Source: Paenibacillus sp. GP183
GTDB lineage: Bacteria; Bacillota; Bacilli; Paenibacillales; NBRC-103111
Reading direction: 5' to 3'
Length of the DNA stretch: 64,000 nt
NCBI RefSeq assembly: GCF_900104695.1
Contig: NZ_FNSW01000001.1
Location: 1,054,001 to 1,118,000 of the forward strand
Position numbers and translations under genes: made by a program. A model generated the notes under the pieces. The model searched no databases. It was not told the origin of the DNA and saw nothing but the letters and a program-made list of their open reading frames with translations. Shown in pieces: positions 8,425-16,302 of this stretch (position 1 is the first letter of the stretch; every line of letters begins with the position of its first letter).

Positions 8425-10254
8425 TTATGGCATTAAGACGGAGAGAGAGCCGATTAACTCTTCCGGAGAAATAGGAACAGTGGTAACTTGAACGCCAATC
8501 GCGTCAAATACGGCGGAAGCAATCGCTGGGGCCACGGCTATCATACCGATTTCCCCTACATCTCTGGGACCGTGAGAGTCGTCTTCTTCAAGTTGTTCTA
8601 CTGGGTATACATTCATTTCTATGGGAGCGTCAGCCAGCGAGGGGATTAAGTAGGTATCCAGGTTGCGAGTGATGTAATATCCTTGCTCCATGATCGTGTT
8701 TTCTGTCAAAGTAAAACCAAGACCCATGACAGCGGCACCTTCTATTTGTCCTTGAAAATCTGCCGGGTTCAAGACCGGACCTGCGGCTACTGCATGATCC
8801 AATTGCAAAACCCGCACACGACCTGTTCGCAAATCCACTTCAGTTTTGGCCAGAACCACTGCAAATGAATAAAGAAAATGGCTGCCAGCTGCTGTTTCAG
8901 GTTCGCTGCCATGCATCGTGATGGCTGCGCCGTAACCGGTTCTGAGCCAGGATGGCGAAGAAGGAGCATCTGCCGACATCTTTTGGCGGATGCTGTTTTC
9001 TCTCTCCGCCCACAGAGGAGATTGACTTATCGCTTTCATGGCATCCTTCATCCCGTTCGTTGGAGCAATCCTTTGCCCTAACGGGCCTTCATCGGTTATG
9101 TCTCTGATGTTGAGCTTGCGAAGCTCCCATGGATCCATATCCAGCTTTGCAGCCAATCTGTCGATCTGTCCCTCCAGGGCAAAAGTAATCTGATTACCGC
9201 CGAAGCCGCGAAACTCTCCGGAAACTCCATTGTTCGTATAAACGAGTGTGCCTCTCACATCCACATTTGAAATCCTATAAGGTCCTATTGCATACTCCAA
9301 AGCAAAATCCAAAACAGCAGGGCCAAAAGTTGCATAGGCACCCGTATCCGATAAGATCTCAACCTCATGGGCCAATATCATTCCCTGCCCATCAGTTCCT
9401 GTTTTCATCGTGATCTTCATCGGGTGTTTTTTTAACCCCGCCTGCAAGGATTCTTGACGGGAATGATGAATTTTCATCGGACGCTTGCAAGCAAACGCCA
9501 GCAGCGCCCCATAGGGTTGAACATTAAACTCATCTTTGCAGCCGAACGTTCCGCCTATTGGATTGGATTCAATGCGGATTTTGCTCTCCGGGATAGACAA
9601 AATTCGGGAAAGCTGCGTGCAGTCGCTATTGCCATGCCGGGTTCCCGCATAAACGGTCAGACCCCCGTCTTCCTCCGGAACAATGACGCTTCCCTCCGTT
9701 TCCATGTACACGTGCATTTGCCTCGGCGTCTCATAGGTCTCACGCACGATTACTTCGCAGTCGGCAAATGCTTGCTCGACATCACCTTTATGATAGCCTA
9801 TGCGGTGCAGCACATTGCCTTGCGGATGCAGCTTCGCCGCCGAAGGCAAGAGACCTGCCTCTGCCGAAACGATAACCGGCAGCGGTTCATATTCTACCTC
9901 GATCAAGCGCAGTGCTTTTTCAGCGATTTCCTCGCTTTCCGCTGCTACAGCCGCTATGGCATCCCCTATATATCGCACCCGGTCTTCACAAAACACTGGT
10001 TGAGCGGAATCCATCCAACCAAAACGATTGATACCGGGGACATCCGCATGAGTGATGACTGCATGTACGCCGGGCAGCTCCTTCGCCCGTTCCGTCCGAA
10101 TAGATAAGATCAATGCATGCGGATGTTCGCTGCGGAGCACCTTGGCGTGAAGCATGTCGGGTAAGGATAAGTCCGTTAAGTAAGCAAGCGTTCCGGTTAC
10201 TTTGTCCGCTCTCATCTTCCTTTGAGAGGAAGCCGATCCACGATTCAGCAGCAT
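8425..10254 (-). CDS. Xanthine dehydrogenase-type molybdopterin subunit, internally deleted
   Basis: Large subunit of the molybdenum hydroxylase (PucD/XdhA/CoxL class), 609 residues where relatives have about 745-780. Present: the N-terminal domain (KVTGTLAYLTDLSLPDMLHAKVLRSEHPHA), IGGTFGCKDEFNVQPYGA, GEFRGFGGNQ with the substrate Arg, and GPRDVGEIGMIAVAPAIASAVFDAIG with the catalytic Glu. Missing: the central segment that carries the molybdopterin-contacting GQG motif and the following loop. The chain jumps from AITMHGS straight to GSHFLYSFAVVLAKTEVD near residues 447-460. The reading frame is intact. Start at ATG 10254 behind GGAGG. Probably inactive or altered, unless the assembly is wrong here. 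Confidence 0.9.
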   Translation of the reverse strand: MLLNRGSASSQRKMRADKVTGTLAYLTDLSLPDMLHAKVLRSEHPHALILSIRTERAKELPGVHAVITHADVPGINRFGWMDSAQPVFCEDRVRYIGDAIAAVAAESEEIAEKALRLIEVEYEPLPVIVSAEAGLLPSAAKLHPQGNVLHRIGYHKGDVEQAFADCEVIVRETYETPRQMHVYMETEGSVIVPEEDGGLTVYAGTRHGNSDCTQLSRILSIPESKIRIESNPIGGTFGCKDEFNVQPYGALLAFACKRPMKIHHSRQESLQAGLKKHPMKITMKTGTDGQGMILAHEVEILSDTGAYATFGPAVLDFALEYAIGPYRISNVDVRGTLVYTNNGVSGEFRGFGGNQITFALEGQIDRLAAKLDMDPWELRKLNIRDITDEGPLGQRIAPTNGMKDAMKAISQSPLWAERENSIRQKMSADAPSSPSWLRTGYGAAITMHGSEPETAAGSHFLYSFAVVLAKTEVDLRTGRVRVLQLDHAVAAGPVLNPADFQGQIEGAAVMGLGFTLTENTIMEQGYYITRNLDTYLIPSLADAPIEMNVYPVEQLEEDDSHGPRDVGEIGMIAVAPAIASAVFDAIGVQVTTVPISPEELIGSLSVLMP

Positions 10255-10270
10255 GGGACATCCCTCCATA

Positions 10271-11179
10271 TTAATGACTACTCAATTTACGCTGCTCGCT
10301 CATAAGTCCGGTAAGCAAAAGATTGGCTGCCGCTTGCTTGCGATACGCCGAGGATGCAAAGCTGTCATGTCCGGCTTGATACTCCCGGCGAATATATTCA
10401 TGAATTTGCTGCCAGGATTCCACATCAGGCTTCATACCGGTAAGCATGGATTCGACAACCGGCAATCGATCTGGAATCGCTTTCCCGCCGCCAACTGCCA
10501 AAGTTACCTTCACAAAGCGGCCTTCATTATCCAGCAGGCCGCTCGCTGCCACAGTGACCAAGGACGGGGCAAAAGCTTCTCTGCGGCCAACTTTTTCATA
10601 ATATGAAAATGAATATTCCGTCTCCCGGGGATCTTCCAACTGAATCGAAACCAGCAGCCTGTCTTCGCGCTCTGTGGAATTACGGCGTCTGCTTTGCAGC
10701 CATTCTCGCAATGGAGTTCTATCATGCTTCTTACCGTGCTGCCAGATTAATTCCGCATTCATGACCAACATCGCAGGCAAGGCATCTCCGTTTATCGAGA
10801 GCACATTGCCGCCTATAGTTCCCCGATTTCTCACGGATGGGGCAGCTATTTGTTTACAAGCTCTTGCAAGCAAGCTGTTCTTGATCAGCGGATGCTGCAT
10901 ACAAGTTGTCAGCGAGGTCAGCGGCCCGATTACGAGATGGCCTTGGTCTCCATTTATTTTCTCATACACGCCTTTTAAACGATCAATTCCCTCTATGCTA
11001 ATCATATGCAGGGGAGCCATTTGCCTATCGTTTTCCCATTCTGTTTGCAGCAGTGTCCCGCCAGCGACAAAGACAGCATCCTCACCAAGCACACGCTTTA
11101 GCTCTACCGCTTCTTCCAACCGCTTGGGCTGCCACAACATTGGCATATCGCTCCACTCGGGTTCGTGAATTGCCATCAT
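10271..11179 (-). CDS. Xanthine dehydrogenase-type FAD subunit
   Basis: Medium subunit of the molybdenum hydroxylase (PucC/XdhB/CoxM class), 302 residues. FAD contacts are visible in VFVAGGTLLQTEW near residue 40 and in the second motif SVRNRGTIGGNVLSINGDALPAML near residue 115, with the CO_deh_flav_C domain in the last third. Two adjacent ATGs (11179 and 11176) follow AGGGAGGGATC; either may be used. Stop lies 16 bases before the molybdenum subunit start, so the pair is probably coupled. Passes electrons from the iron-sulfur subunit to NAD or another acceptor. Confidence 0.93.
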   Translation of the reverse strand: MMAIHEPEWSDMPMLWQPKRLEEAVELKRVLGEDAVFVAGGTLLQTEWENDRQMAPLHMISIEGIDRLKGVYEKINGDQGHLVIGPLTSLTTCMQHPLIKNSLLARACKQIAAPSVRNRGTIGGNVLSINGDALPAMLVMNAELIWQHGKKHDRTPLREWLQSRRRNSTEREDRLLVSIQLEDPRETEYSFSYYEKVGRREAFAPSLVTVAASGLLDNEGRFVKVTLAVGGGKAIPDRLPVVESMLTGMKPDVESWQQIHEYIRREYQAGHDSFASSAYRKQAAANLLLTGLMSEQRKLSSH

Positions 11180-11239
11180 GATCCCTCCCTAGATGCCATT
11201 TCCAAGATTTGATTGAAATTTTCTGAAGTATATAGTGAA

Positions 11240-12577
11240 TTAGTGAATAAAAGGCAGCTTTTGCAGCAGACGCTCAATGGAGCGATTGGATTCTCTCAGT
11301 ACCTTATCTTTATCTATTGTAAGAATGATTTTATCTCTCATGACGATTTTACCGTCGATGATCGTGGTTTCCACATCTGCCCGCGTAGCGGAATAGACCA
11401 ACCTGCCATACACATCCACTTCTGAAGAAGGGTAGCTGTGAAAATCATTCAAATCTACAATCGCCAAATCCGCTTTCTTGCCGACTTCAATGCTGCCGAT
11501 TTGATCTTCCAGCCCCATCACCTCGGCTCCACCGCGGGTAGCCATGCGAAAAACCGTTTTGGCATCCATAGCTGTAGGTCCGTGCTGGACCTTTTGAATG
11601 TTCGAAGACAGCCTCATCTCATGGAACATATCCAGATTATTATTGCAAGGAGCACCATCGGCACCTAAACTGAGAGCAACATCCCTGGAGAGCAAATCAG
11701 GCACTTCGGCTATACCGGACGCCAGCTTGAGATTCGAGCCGGGACAATGGCTGACTTTGACTCGATGCTTGCGAAGTATTTCTTTCTCTTGTTCATCCAG
11801 CCATATGCAGTGGGCCAAAATAAGATTCGGACCCGTCAATCCGATATGCTCCAAATAGACAATATTCCGCATGCCGCGCTCCACTTGAACTATCTCGATT
11901 TCCTTCTGATTCTCGGAAGCGTGCGTATGAACCTTGACTCCGTAATGTTGGGATAAATCCCTGACTTGGATGAGAAGGTTTTCAGTACAGGATATGACGA
12001 ATCGCGGACAAAAGGCGTACTGCAATCTGCCATTATCATAATTGTTCCATTTTTCCAGAAGCCTTACGCTTTCCTTAACGGAAGCCTCCGTCTGCTCGAG
12101 CAGCATCTGTGGAACTTCGAAGCCCTGATCCATCATTACCTTGCCCGACAAAGCTCGAATACCGCTCTCCGCCATCGCTTGAAATGCAAAATCAGTATGA
12201 TTGACCGTTTCCATATCCACAATCGAAGTCGTACCGCTGCGGATCAACTCACCCAATCCAAGCAGCGCCGAATAATAAACGGATTCCTCGTCATGAGCCG
12301 CTTCCAATGGCCAAATGCGTTTGCGCAGCCAATCGAGCAGCTCCATATCATCAGCCTGCCCGCGAAACAAGGTCTGGCACAAATGCACATGAGTTTGAAT
12401 TAAGCCGGGAATGACGATTTTATCAGCAGCCTCTATGACTTCATCTTCAGGCAGTGGGATAAGATTAGGACCGATCTCAACAATGCGGTCATTCTCAATT
12501 CTTATGGTTCCAATCAAAACTTCTTCTTGCTGGTTCATCGTGACAATTTGAGCGTTTCGAATACATAAACTGGACAT
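11240..12577 (-). CDS. Amidohydrolase, 5'-deoxyadenosine/purine deaminase type
   Basis: Metal-dependent deaminase of the ATZ/TRZ subgroup, 445 residues. Metal ligands: HVHLCQ near residue 63, HTHASE near 215, AHC near 255 and LGADGAPCNNN near 305. The stretch LCQTLFRGQADDMELLDWL is typical of the 5'-deoxyadenosine / S-adenosylhomocysteine deaminases of Paenibacillus, as I recall them. Position as first gene before a xanthine-dehydrogenase-type operon argues instead for deamination of a purine or related base that feeds hydroxylation. Strong ribosome site GGGAGG. Preceded by a sigma-A promoter with two GlnR/TnrA boxes. Confidence 0.88.
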   Translation of the reverse strand: MSSLCIRNAQIVTMNQQEEVLIGTIRIENDRIVEIGPNLIPLPEDEVIEAADKIVIPGLIQTHVHLCQTLFRGQADDMELLDWLRKRIWPLEAAHDEESVYYSALLGLGELIRSGTTSIVDMETVNHTDFAFQAMAESGIRALSGKVMMDQGFEVPQMLLEQTEASVKESVRLLEKWNNYDNGRLQYAFCPRFVISCTENLLIQVRDLSQHYGVKVHTHASENQKEIEIVQVERGMRNIVYLEHIGLTGPNLILAHCIWLDEQEKEILRKHRVKVSHCPGSNLKLASGIAEVPDLLSRDVALSLGADGAPCNNNLDMFHEMRLSSNIQKVQHGPTAMDAKTVFRMATRGGAEVMGLEDQIGSIEVGKKADLAIVDLNDFHSYPSSEVDVYGRLVYSATRADVETTIIDGKIVMRDKIILTIDKDKVLRESNRSIERLLQKLPFIH

Positions 12578-12650
12578 TGCAGCAGCCTCCCGGTAATTTA
12601 CACTTTAGCAACCATTGTATAAGATATTCACCGAGAGAAATTAATATTTA

Positions 12651-12667
12651 TGTCATGTTAACTGACA
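12651..12667. promoter_or_regulatory. GlnR/TnrA box, downstream site
   Basis: TGTCATGTTAACTGACA matches the 17-bp GlnR/TnrA consensus TGTNA-N7-TNACA exactly and is nearly palindromic. Its centre lies at about +15 relative to the inferred transcription start of the purine operon, a roadblock/repressor position. Confidence 0.75.
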
Positions 12668-12679
12668 TTTATAACTTCT

Positions 12680-12708
12680 ATTATAGGTGATTTTAAAGGT
12701 TTTTTCAA
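12680..12708 (-). promoter_or_regulatory. Sigma-A promoter of the purine catabolic operon
   Basis: On the reverse strand, -35 TTGAAA (12708-12703) and -10 TATAAT (12685-12680) are separated by exactly 17 bases. The inferred start of transcription is near 12673, giving a leader of about 95 bases before the amidohydrolase ATG. Confidence 0.75.
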
Positions 12709-12715
12709 TAGTAAA

Positions 12716-12732
12716 TGTTATTATTTGTTACA
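12716..12732. promoter_or_regulatory. GlnR/TnrA box, upstream site
   Basis: TGTTATTATTTGTTACA fits TGTNA-N7-TNACA exactly, with the AT-rich core usual for these sites. Centred about 51 bases upstream of the inferred start site, the position from which TnrA activates in Bacillus subtilis and from which GlnR activates nif in Paenibacillus polymyxa. Confidence 0.75.
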
Positions 12733-12808
12733 TTTGAAGCTGAATTGAATCAGATAATTTCTGTAATTAAACTTCATGTTAGTTTTTATAACATATAAAT
12801 AAACAAAA

Positions 12809-12847
12809 AAACTAAGTCATGCAGTCAAGGCTGCTCCGACTTAGTTT
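12809..12847 (-). terminator. Rho-independent terminator
   Basis: Inverted repeat AAACTAAGTC (12809-12818) / GACTTAGTTT (12838-12847), with a second short stem inside the loop. Read on the reverse strand it is followed by TTTTTTGTTT, so it terminates the two-gene unit ending at 12865 and insulates the purine promoter. Confidence 0.85.
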
Positions 12848-12864
12848 CATTTATTTTCTTATTA

Positions 12865-13164
12865 TTACCGAACATTCGCAAAATCGGACCTTCGCTCAAG
12901 GTGAGAGATTCCTTTGTCCTTGGCAGCTTCAAGCTCTATGACGTGAATTCGTTCCAGCCACTCTTCAGGCAAATAATTTGCCTTTTGTGCTTGGACAAGG
13001 CGCTCAGCATGATCATAACAAGTATCATATCCGCCCAAGGCACGAATGACCTTGACGTACTGAACAACGAGCTCGCGAGCTGTTTCTGCAGTATAACCAA
13101 AGCTGGTCACAAGCGATTCAACAATGCCTCGTTCATAGAGATTCAGCCGAACTTGAGTTTTCAT
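12865..13164 (-). CDS. Small protein, candidate antitoxin/partner of the DUF3990-like protein
   Basis: 99 residues, predicted mostly helical, no signal peptide or membrane segment. Not recognised with certainty. Its start overlaps the end of the upstream ART-fold gene by 32 bases and has its own AGGAGGAAGG site, so the two are made together. DUF3990 proteins are often paired with small helical partners (DUF3791 and similar), which suggests an immunity or antitoxin role. The sequence is not a clear DUF3791 match. Motifs seen: VESLVTSFGYTAETARELV and GGYDTCYDHAERLVQAQ. Confidence 0.75.
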   Translation of the reverse strand: MKTQVRLNLYERGIVESLVTSFGYTAETARELVVQYVKVIRALGGYDTCYDHAERLVQAQKANYLPEEWLERIHVIELEAAKDKGISHLERRSDFANVR

Positions 13165-13744
13165 GATAGGTCCACCTTCCTCCTACATAAACATTATACC
13201 CGATCAAACGCAGGGATGACTCCCAGCTTTCCGCTGAAAAGACAACCTGGCTTCCAAGACGAAGAGAATCTAACCTTCTCCCCCGATCTGTACGTGTGAT
13301 TTGATAATAAAACCAGTGTACGTCTTTATTTAATTGTACAGCGTTTCGAATAATATTACCAGCATCTGAGTCAGCCATCGGCCCTATAATAATCTCCGGA
13401 TGATTCAAACATGGATCTTTCTCATCTAGGGTGACTTTTCTATGTGTCATGATGAAATCTGCCCATGCCAGCGAGTCGCTAAGAAATATAAGAGGAGCCA
13501 CATCTTTGGGAATAGACATGAGCTCAATTTCAAGGACACAAGGACGTGCATTACCCAGTATAGCCTGTTTCGCGGCTTTTATTGCCCATTTCCGGGCTTG
13601 TCCTACAGAAATTGTGGTATACAAACCTTTGCCAAAGTCTCTGCCAGGTTTCCAATATTGGCTGTTTAGCAGCTTATCTTGAAAGGATTGCACCAAGCTA
13701 TCCGTAGTGCCATGAAATAGCTTTTGGGGTGTTGTTATGTCCAT
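13133..13744 (-). CDS. DUF3990-like protein with ADP-ribosyltransferase-type fold
   Basis: 203 residues. The order of motifs matches DUF3990: LFHGTTDSLV at the N-terminus, DFGKGLYTTISVGQARKWA near residue 45, a central LAWADFIMTHRK, then PEIIIGPMADSDAGNI, and a C-terminal SQVVFSAESWESSLRLI. This resembles the His-Tyr-Glu layout of ADP-ribosyltransferases and RES/DarT-like toxins. Start at ATG 13744 behind TTGGAGG with 5-base spacing. The overlapping downstream gene is the likely partner. Role as toxin is an inference from family associations; the modified target is unknown. Confidence 0.72.
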   Translation of the reverse strand: MDITTPQKLFHGTTDSLVQSFQDKLLNSQYWKPGRDFGKGLYTTISVGQARKWAIKAAKQAILGNARPCVLEIELMSIPKDVAPLIFLSDSLAWADFIMTHRKVTLDEKDPCLNHPEIIIGPMADSDAGNIIRNAVQLNKDVHWFYYQITRTDRGRRLDSLRLGSQVVFSAESWESSLRLIGYNVYVGGRWTYHENSSSAESL

Positions 13745-13784
13745 TACAGCCTCCAAAATGTATACTCTCAATTATATAGTTGAA

Positions 13785-14330
13785 TTAACGCATCCAGATG
13801 GCCCCGATCACCAACCCGCCGATAATGCCCCACACTGAGCTGATCCCCATATACTGGACCATGACAAAATACCCGGCTGCGATCAAAAAAGGCAGAAATT
13901 TGACCACGCCATCAATAGGCTGAAAAGCAAATCTGACAAAATCATAGGCAAGCATGGCCAGCATCACAAAAATGACCGGCTTTATGCCTTTAATCATTCC
14001 ATTAATGATGGGATTGTTGGAGAGCTTGCTCATAATTCCTACCAGCAGAACCATCAGCAGTGCTGTGGGCAAAACCACCGCAAGCAATGCAACGAAAGCG
14101 CCTAGCCAGCCGGCAACCTTAAAGCCTATGTAGGCCGCAAGCTTCGTAGCTATCGGACCCGGAAGTGCATTGCCGAAAGCAAGCGCATTACCGAATTCTT
14201 CCTTATTCATCCACGCAAAAGTGGCGACCGTTTCTTTCTCATACAGCGGAATGATCGACGGTCCCCCTCCGTATCCAAGCATAGTTGATCTTCCAAATCC
14301 AATGAATAATTCCCATAGCTTCATCCACAT
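13785..14330 (-). CDS. Chromate transporter family protein, half-size ChrA
   Basis: Membrane protein of the short-chain CHR family, 181 residues with about five or six hydrophobic segments. Signature motifs: MLGYGGGPSIIPLYEKE and FGNALPGPIATKLAAYIGF. Short CHR proteins usually occur as tandem pairs that form a heterodimer; no second half gene is visible here. Start at ATG 14330 behind AGAGGA (7-base spacing). Expected to export chromate or sulfate-like anions, but an orphan half could be non-functional or a homodimer. Confidence 0.86.
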   Translation of the reverse strand: MWMKLWELFIGFGRSTMLGYGGGPSIIPLYEKETVATFAWMNKEEFGNALAFGNALPGPIATKLAAYIGFKVAGWLGAFVALLAVVLPTALLMVLLVGIMSKLSNNPIINGMIKGIKPVIFVMLAMLAYDFVRFAFQPIDGVVKFLPFLIAAGYFVMVQYMGISSVWGIIGGLVIGAIWMR

Positions 14331-14497
14331 GTTCTGTTCCTCTTCTCTTTTTTGTCTTTCACAATTATAGGTCGTAAACTGAAAAAGAGTCAATGAAGAA
14401 AACCATGCCTTCGATGTTTTGTCCTGCTTGTTCAGGGTCATTACAAAGCACCTGTTTAAACGTTAATATCTGCTATAAAGTGCGATCGTTTAAACAA

Positions 14498-14527
14498 AAA
14501 AAGAGCCGTATTCATGGCTCTTTTTTT
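14498..14527 (-). terminator. Terminator after yjfB
   Basis: AAAAAAGAGCC / GGCTCTTTTTTT stem with an 8-base loop. U-tract on both strands; ends the yjfB transcript before chrA. Confidence 0.85.
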
Positions 14528-14536
14528 GTTTCTGTA

Positions 14537-14722
14537 CTAAATGCGAAGATCTACATGCTTAACTAAGTTTGGCTGTACGCTTTGTGACATCATTTGCACT
14601 AATTGCTGCCCTTGCTGCTGGCTTAGATCCAAAGTCTTGCTGAGAACAGCAATGCCGACAGCTTGCGCAAGTCCTGAGTCGTTTGCTGCAGTTAACGCAG
14701 CATTAAGTCCACCAATCTGCAT
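14537..14722 (-). CDS. YjfB-like putative motility protein
   Basis: 61 residues, matching the YjfB family: MQIGGLNAALTAANDSGLAQAVGIAVLSKTLDLSQQQGQQLVQMM. In Bacillus subtilis yjfB belongs to the sigma-D motility regulon; its molecular role is unknown. Strong GGAGAG ribosome site, own terminator downstream. Divergent from a FliD-like gene, another motility-type protein, which supports the assignment. Confidence 0.8.
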   Translation of the reverse strand: MQIGGLNAALTAANDSGLAQAVGIAVLSKTLDLSQQQGQQLVQMMSQSVQPNLVKHVDLRI

Positions 14723-14975
14723 GAAGACTCTCCTTTCAGCCGATTATGCGCATACTCTAAATGGTATACGATTATTTTATCGGTAGAAAACTTCAATTTG
14801 ATGAATGAATATCTCTTTTCAAGTTATTTCAGAATAGACAAAAACCGCCTTAAATTATTTTAGATGGTCAAAATTGACATTTTTCGCTATACTATAAATG
14901 TACAAAACAATCCCATGATTTTTATTCGCATATTATACATAAATTATAAATTCAATACGATTGGGGATGAATCGC

Positions 14976-16214
14976 ATGATTAATTCCATCAGAATGAATC
15001 CGTACTTAAATTTGTCAGCTTTGTTCAGCCAGCTATACCCCAGCGGTGGCGCGGCCGCCATGCCGATGCCAGCACCGATAGGTATGGCCCCGGTAAGTTT
15101 GGATGCGAAAGCGCAATCGAGTGCTTTGGCAGGTCTCACCAGCCAAGCTAAGCAACTCAAAACCAATACGGCACCCCTCGATGCTTCCTCATTGCACAGC
15201 GTATGGAATAAGAGAAGCGTGACCTCCACAGCTTCGTCCAGTGTCAGCGGCCTGGCGGCTGACGGGGCGAAAAAAGCCACTTACACCGTCGATGTGAAGC
15301 AATTGGCGGTAGCGCAGCAGTCTGCCGGAACCGCATTAACCAGTACAGCTGTGACAAATTTAGCTGCCGGAGCTCATAATTTTTCAATCACTTCGGGTGG
15401 GACGACGAAGCCCCTTTCGATTTCGGTAGTTGCCGGAGACACAAATCAAGCCGTGCTTGACAAAATGGCGAAAAGCATTAATACAGCCAAAGCGGGGGTT
15501 ACGGCGAATGTCGTGAAGGATGTGAAGACCGGTACGAGTCAACTGGTTGTGACCGCTAACGAAACTGGAACAGCCAAAGCGTTCACAATAAACGATGCAG
15601 TCGGCAGCTCAGCAGTGGTCAATACGGGAATTGGTACGGTTAGCCGGGCATCAGCGGACGCCAAGTATACCGTTAATGGCGCTGCCTATACCTCGGGCAA
15701 AAATACCGTTACGTTAACGGCCGATCCCAAAGTTTCCTTAACCCTCTCGGGAATAGTGACCGGAGCGAAGATTACCGTGGAAAACAACACTGATGCCATT
15801 ACAGGTGCCGTTACGAAATTCACGGATTCATATAATAAAATGGTGGAATACCTGTCGAAAAATGAGCAATATATCAATCCGGTATTGGCCAATAAGTTGA
15901 AACAGGCATTTACGAGCCATGCGGGTGAATTTAAAAATGCCGGCATTACAGCAAATCTCGATGGTACTTTAGCAGTTGACCAAGCTGCGCTTCAAAAAAG
16001 TGTGAAGCTAAATCCGACTGGACTGGAATATGCTCTTGGCGGCGTTTCTGGAACGGCAAAATTGAGTCAAAGTCTTGCCGACCGAGTGCTGAGCAGCGCC
16101 TCCTCCGCTTTTGCGAAGCCACTGAATCCGTTGTCCTATTTCTCTGCTTATAACAGCAGTTCTGCCATTTATCAGCAATGGTTTCCCGGGACTATCATCA
16201 ATCGGTTGTTTTAA
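14976..16214 (+). CDS. FliD-like flagellar cap-related protein, atypical ends
   Basis: 412 residues. The middle resembles the D2/D3 region of flagellar hook-associated protein 2: ATYTVDVKQLAVAQQS near residue 95, repeated Ser/Thr/Ala-rich beta segments (about 120-280), then ITGAVTKFTDSYNKMVEYL and GITANLDGTLAVDQAALQKS. The canonical N-terminal LRITGLASGMD-type motif and the C-terminal coiled coil that anchor FliD to the filament are absent; the protein ends in NSSSAIYQQWFPGTIINRLF. Start at ATG 14976 with GGGG 9 bases upstream. No other flagellar structural genes are near, so it is an orphan paralogue and perhaps not a cap. Confidence 0.75.
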   Translation: MINSIRMNPYLNLSALFSQLYPSGGAAAMPMPAPIGMAPVSLDAKAQSSALAGLTSQAKQLKTNTAPLDASSLHSVWNKRSVTSTASSSVSGLAADGAKKATYTVDVKQLAVAQQSAGTALTSTAVTNLAAGAHNFSITSGGTTKPLSISVVAGDTNQAVLDKMAKSINTAKAGVTANVVKDVKTGTSQLVVTANETGTAKAFTINDAVGSSAVVNTGIGTVSRASADAKYTVNGAAYTSGKNTVTLTADPKVSLTLSGIVTGAKITVENNTDAITGAVTKFTDSYNKMVEYLSKNEQYINPVLANKLKQAFTSHAGEFKNAGITANLDGTLAVDQAALQKSVKLNPTGLEYALGGVSGTAKLSQSLADRVLSSASSAFAKPLNPLSYFSAYNSSSAIYQQWFPGTIINRLF

Positions 16215-16250
16215 TCCAAAGCCTCTGTTATCGTTTGTTGTTGAAAATGG

Positions 16251-16278
16251 ATAGCCACCCTAAGGTGGCTATTTTTTT
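16251..16278 (+). terminator. Terminator after the FliD-like gene
   Basis: Perfect 9-bp stem ATAGCCACC / GGTGGCTAT with loop CTAA, followed by TTTTTTT on the forward strand. Confidence 0.92.
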
Positions 16279-16302
16279 GTGCTGAATCAGCTATATTATC
16301 CA

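Noticed and set aside
14933-15280. Reverse ORF opposite the FliD-like gene
   Set aside because: Antisense to a gene with a better ribosome site and codon pattern.
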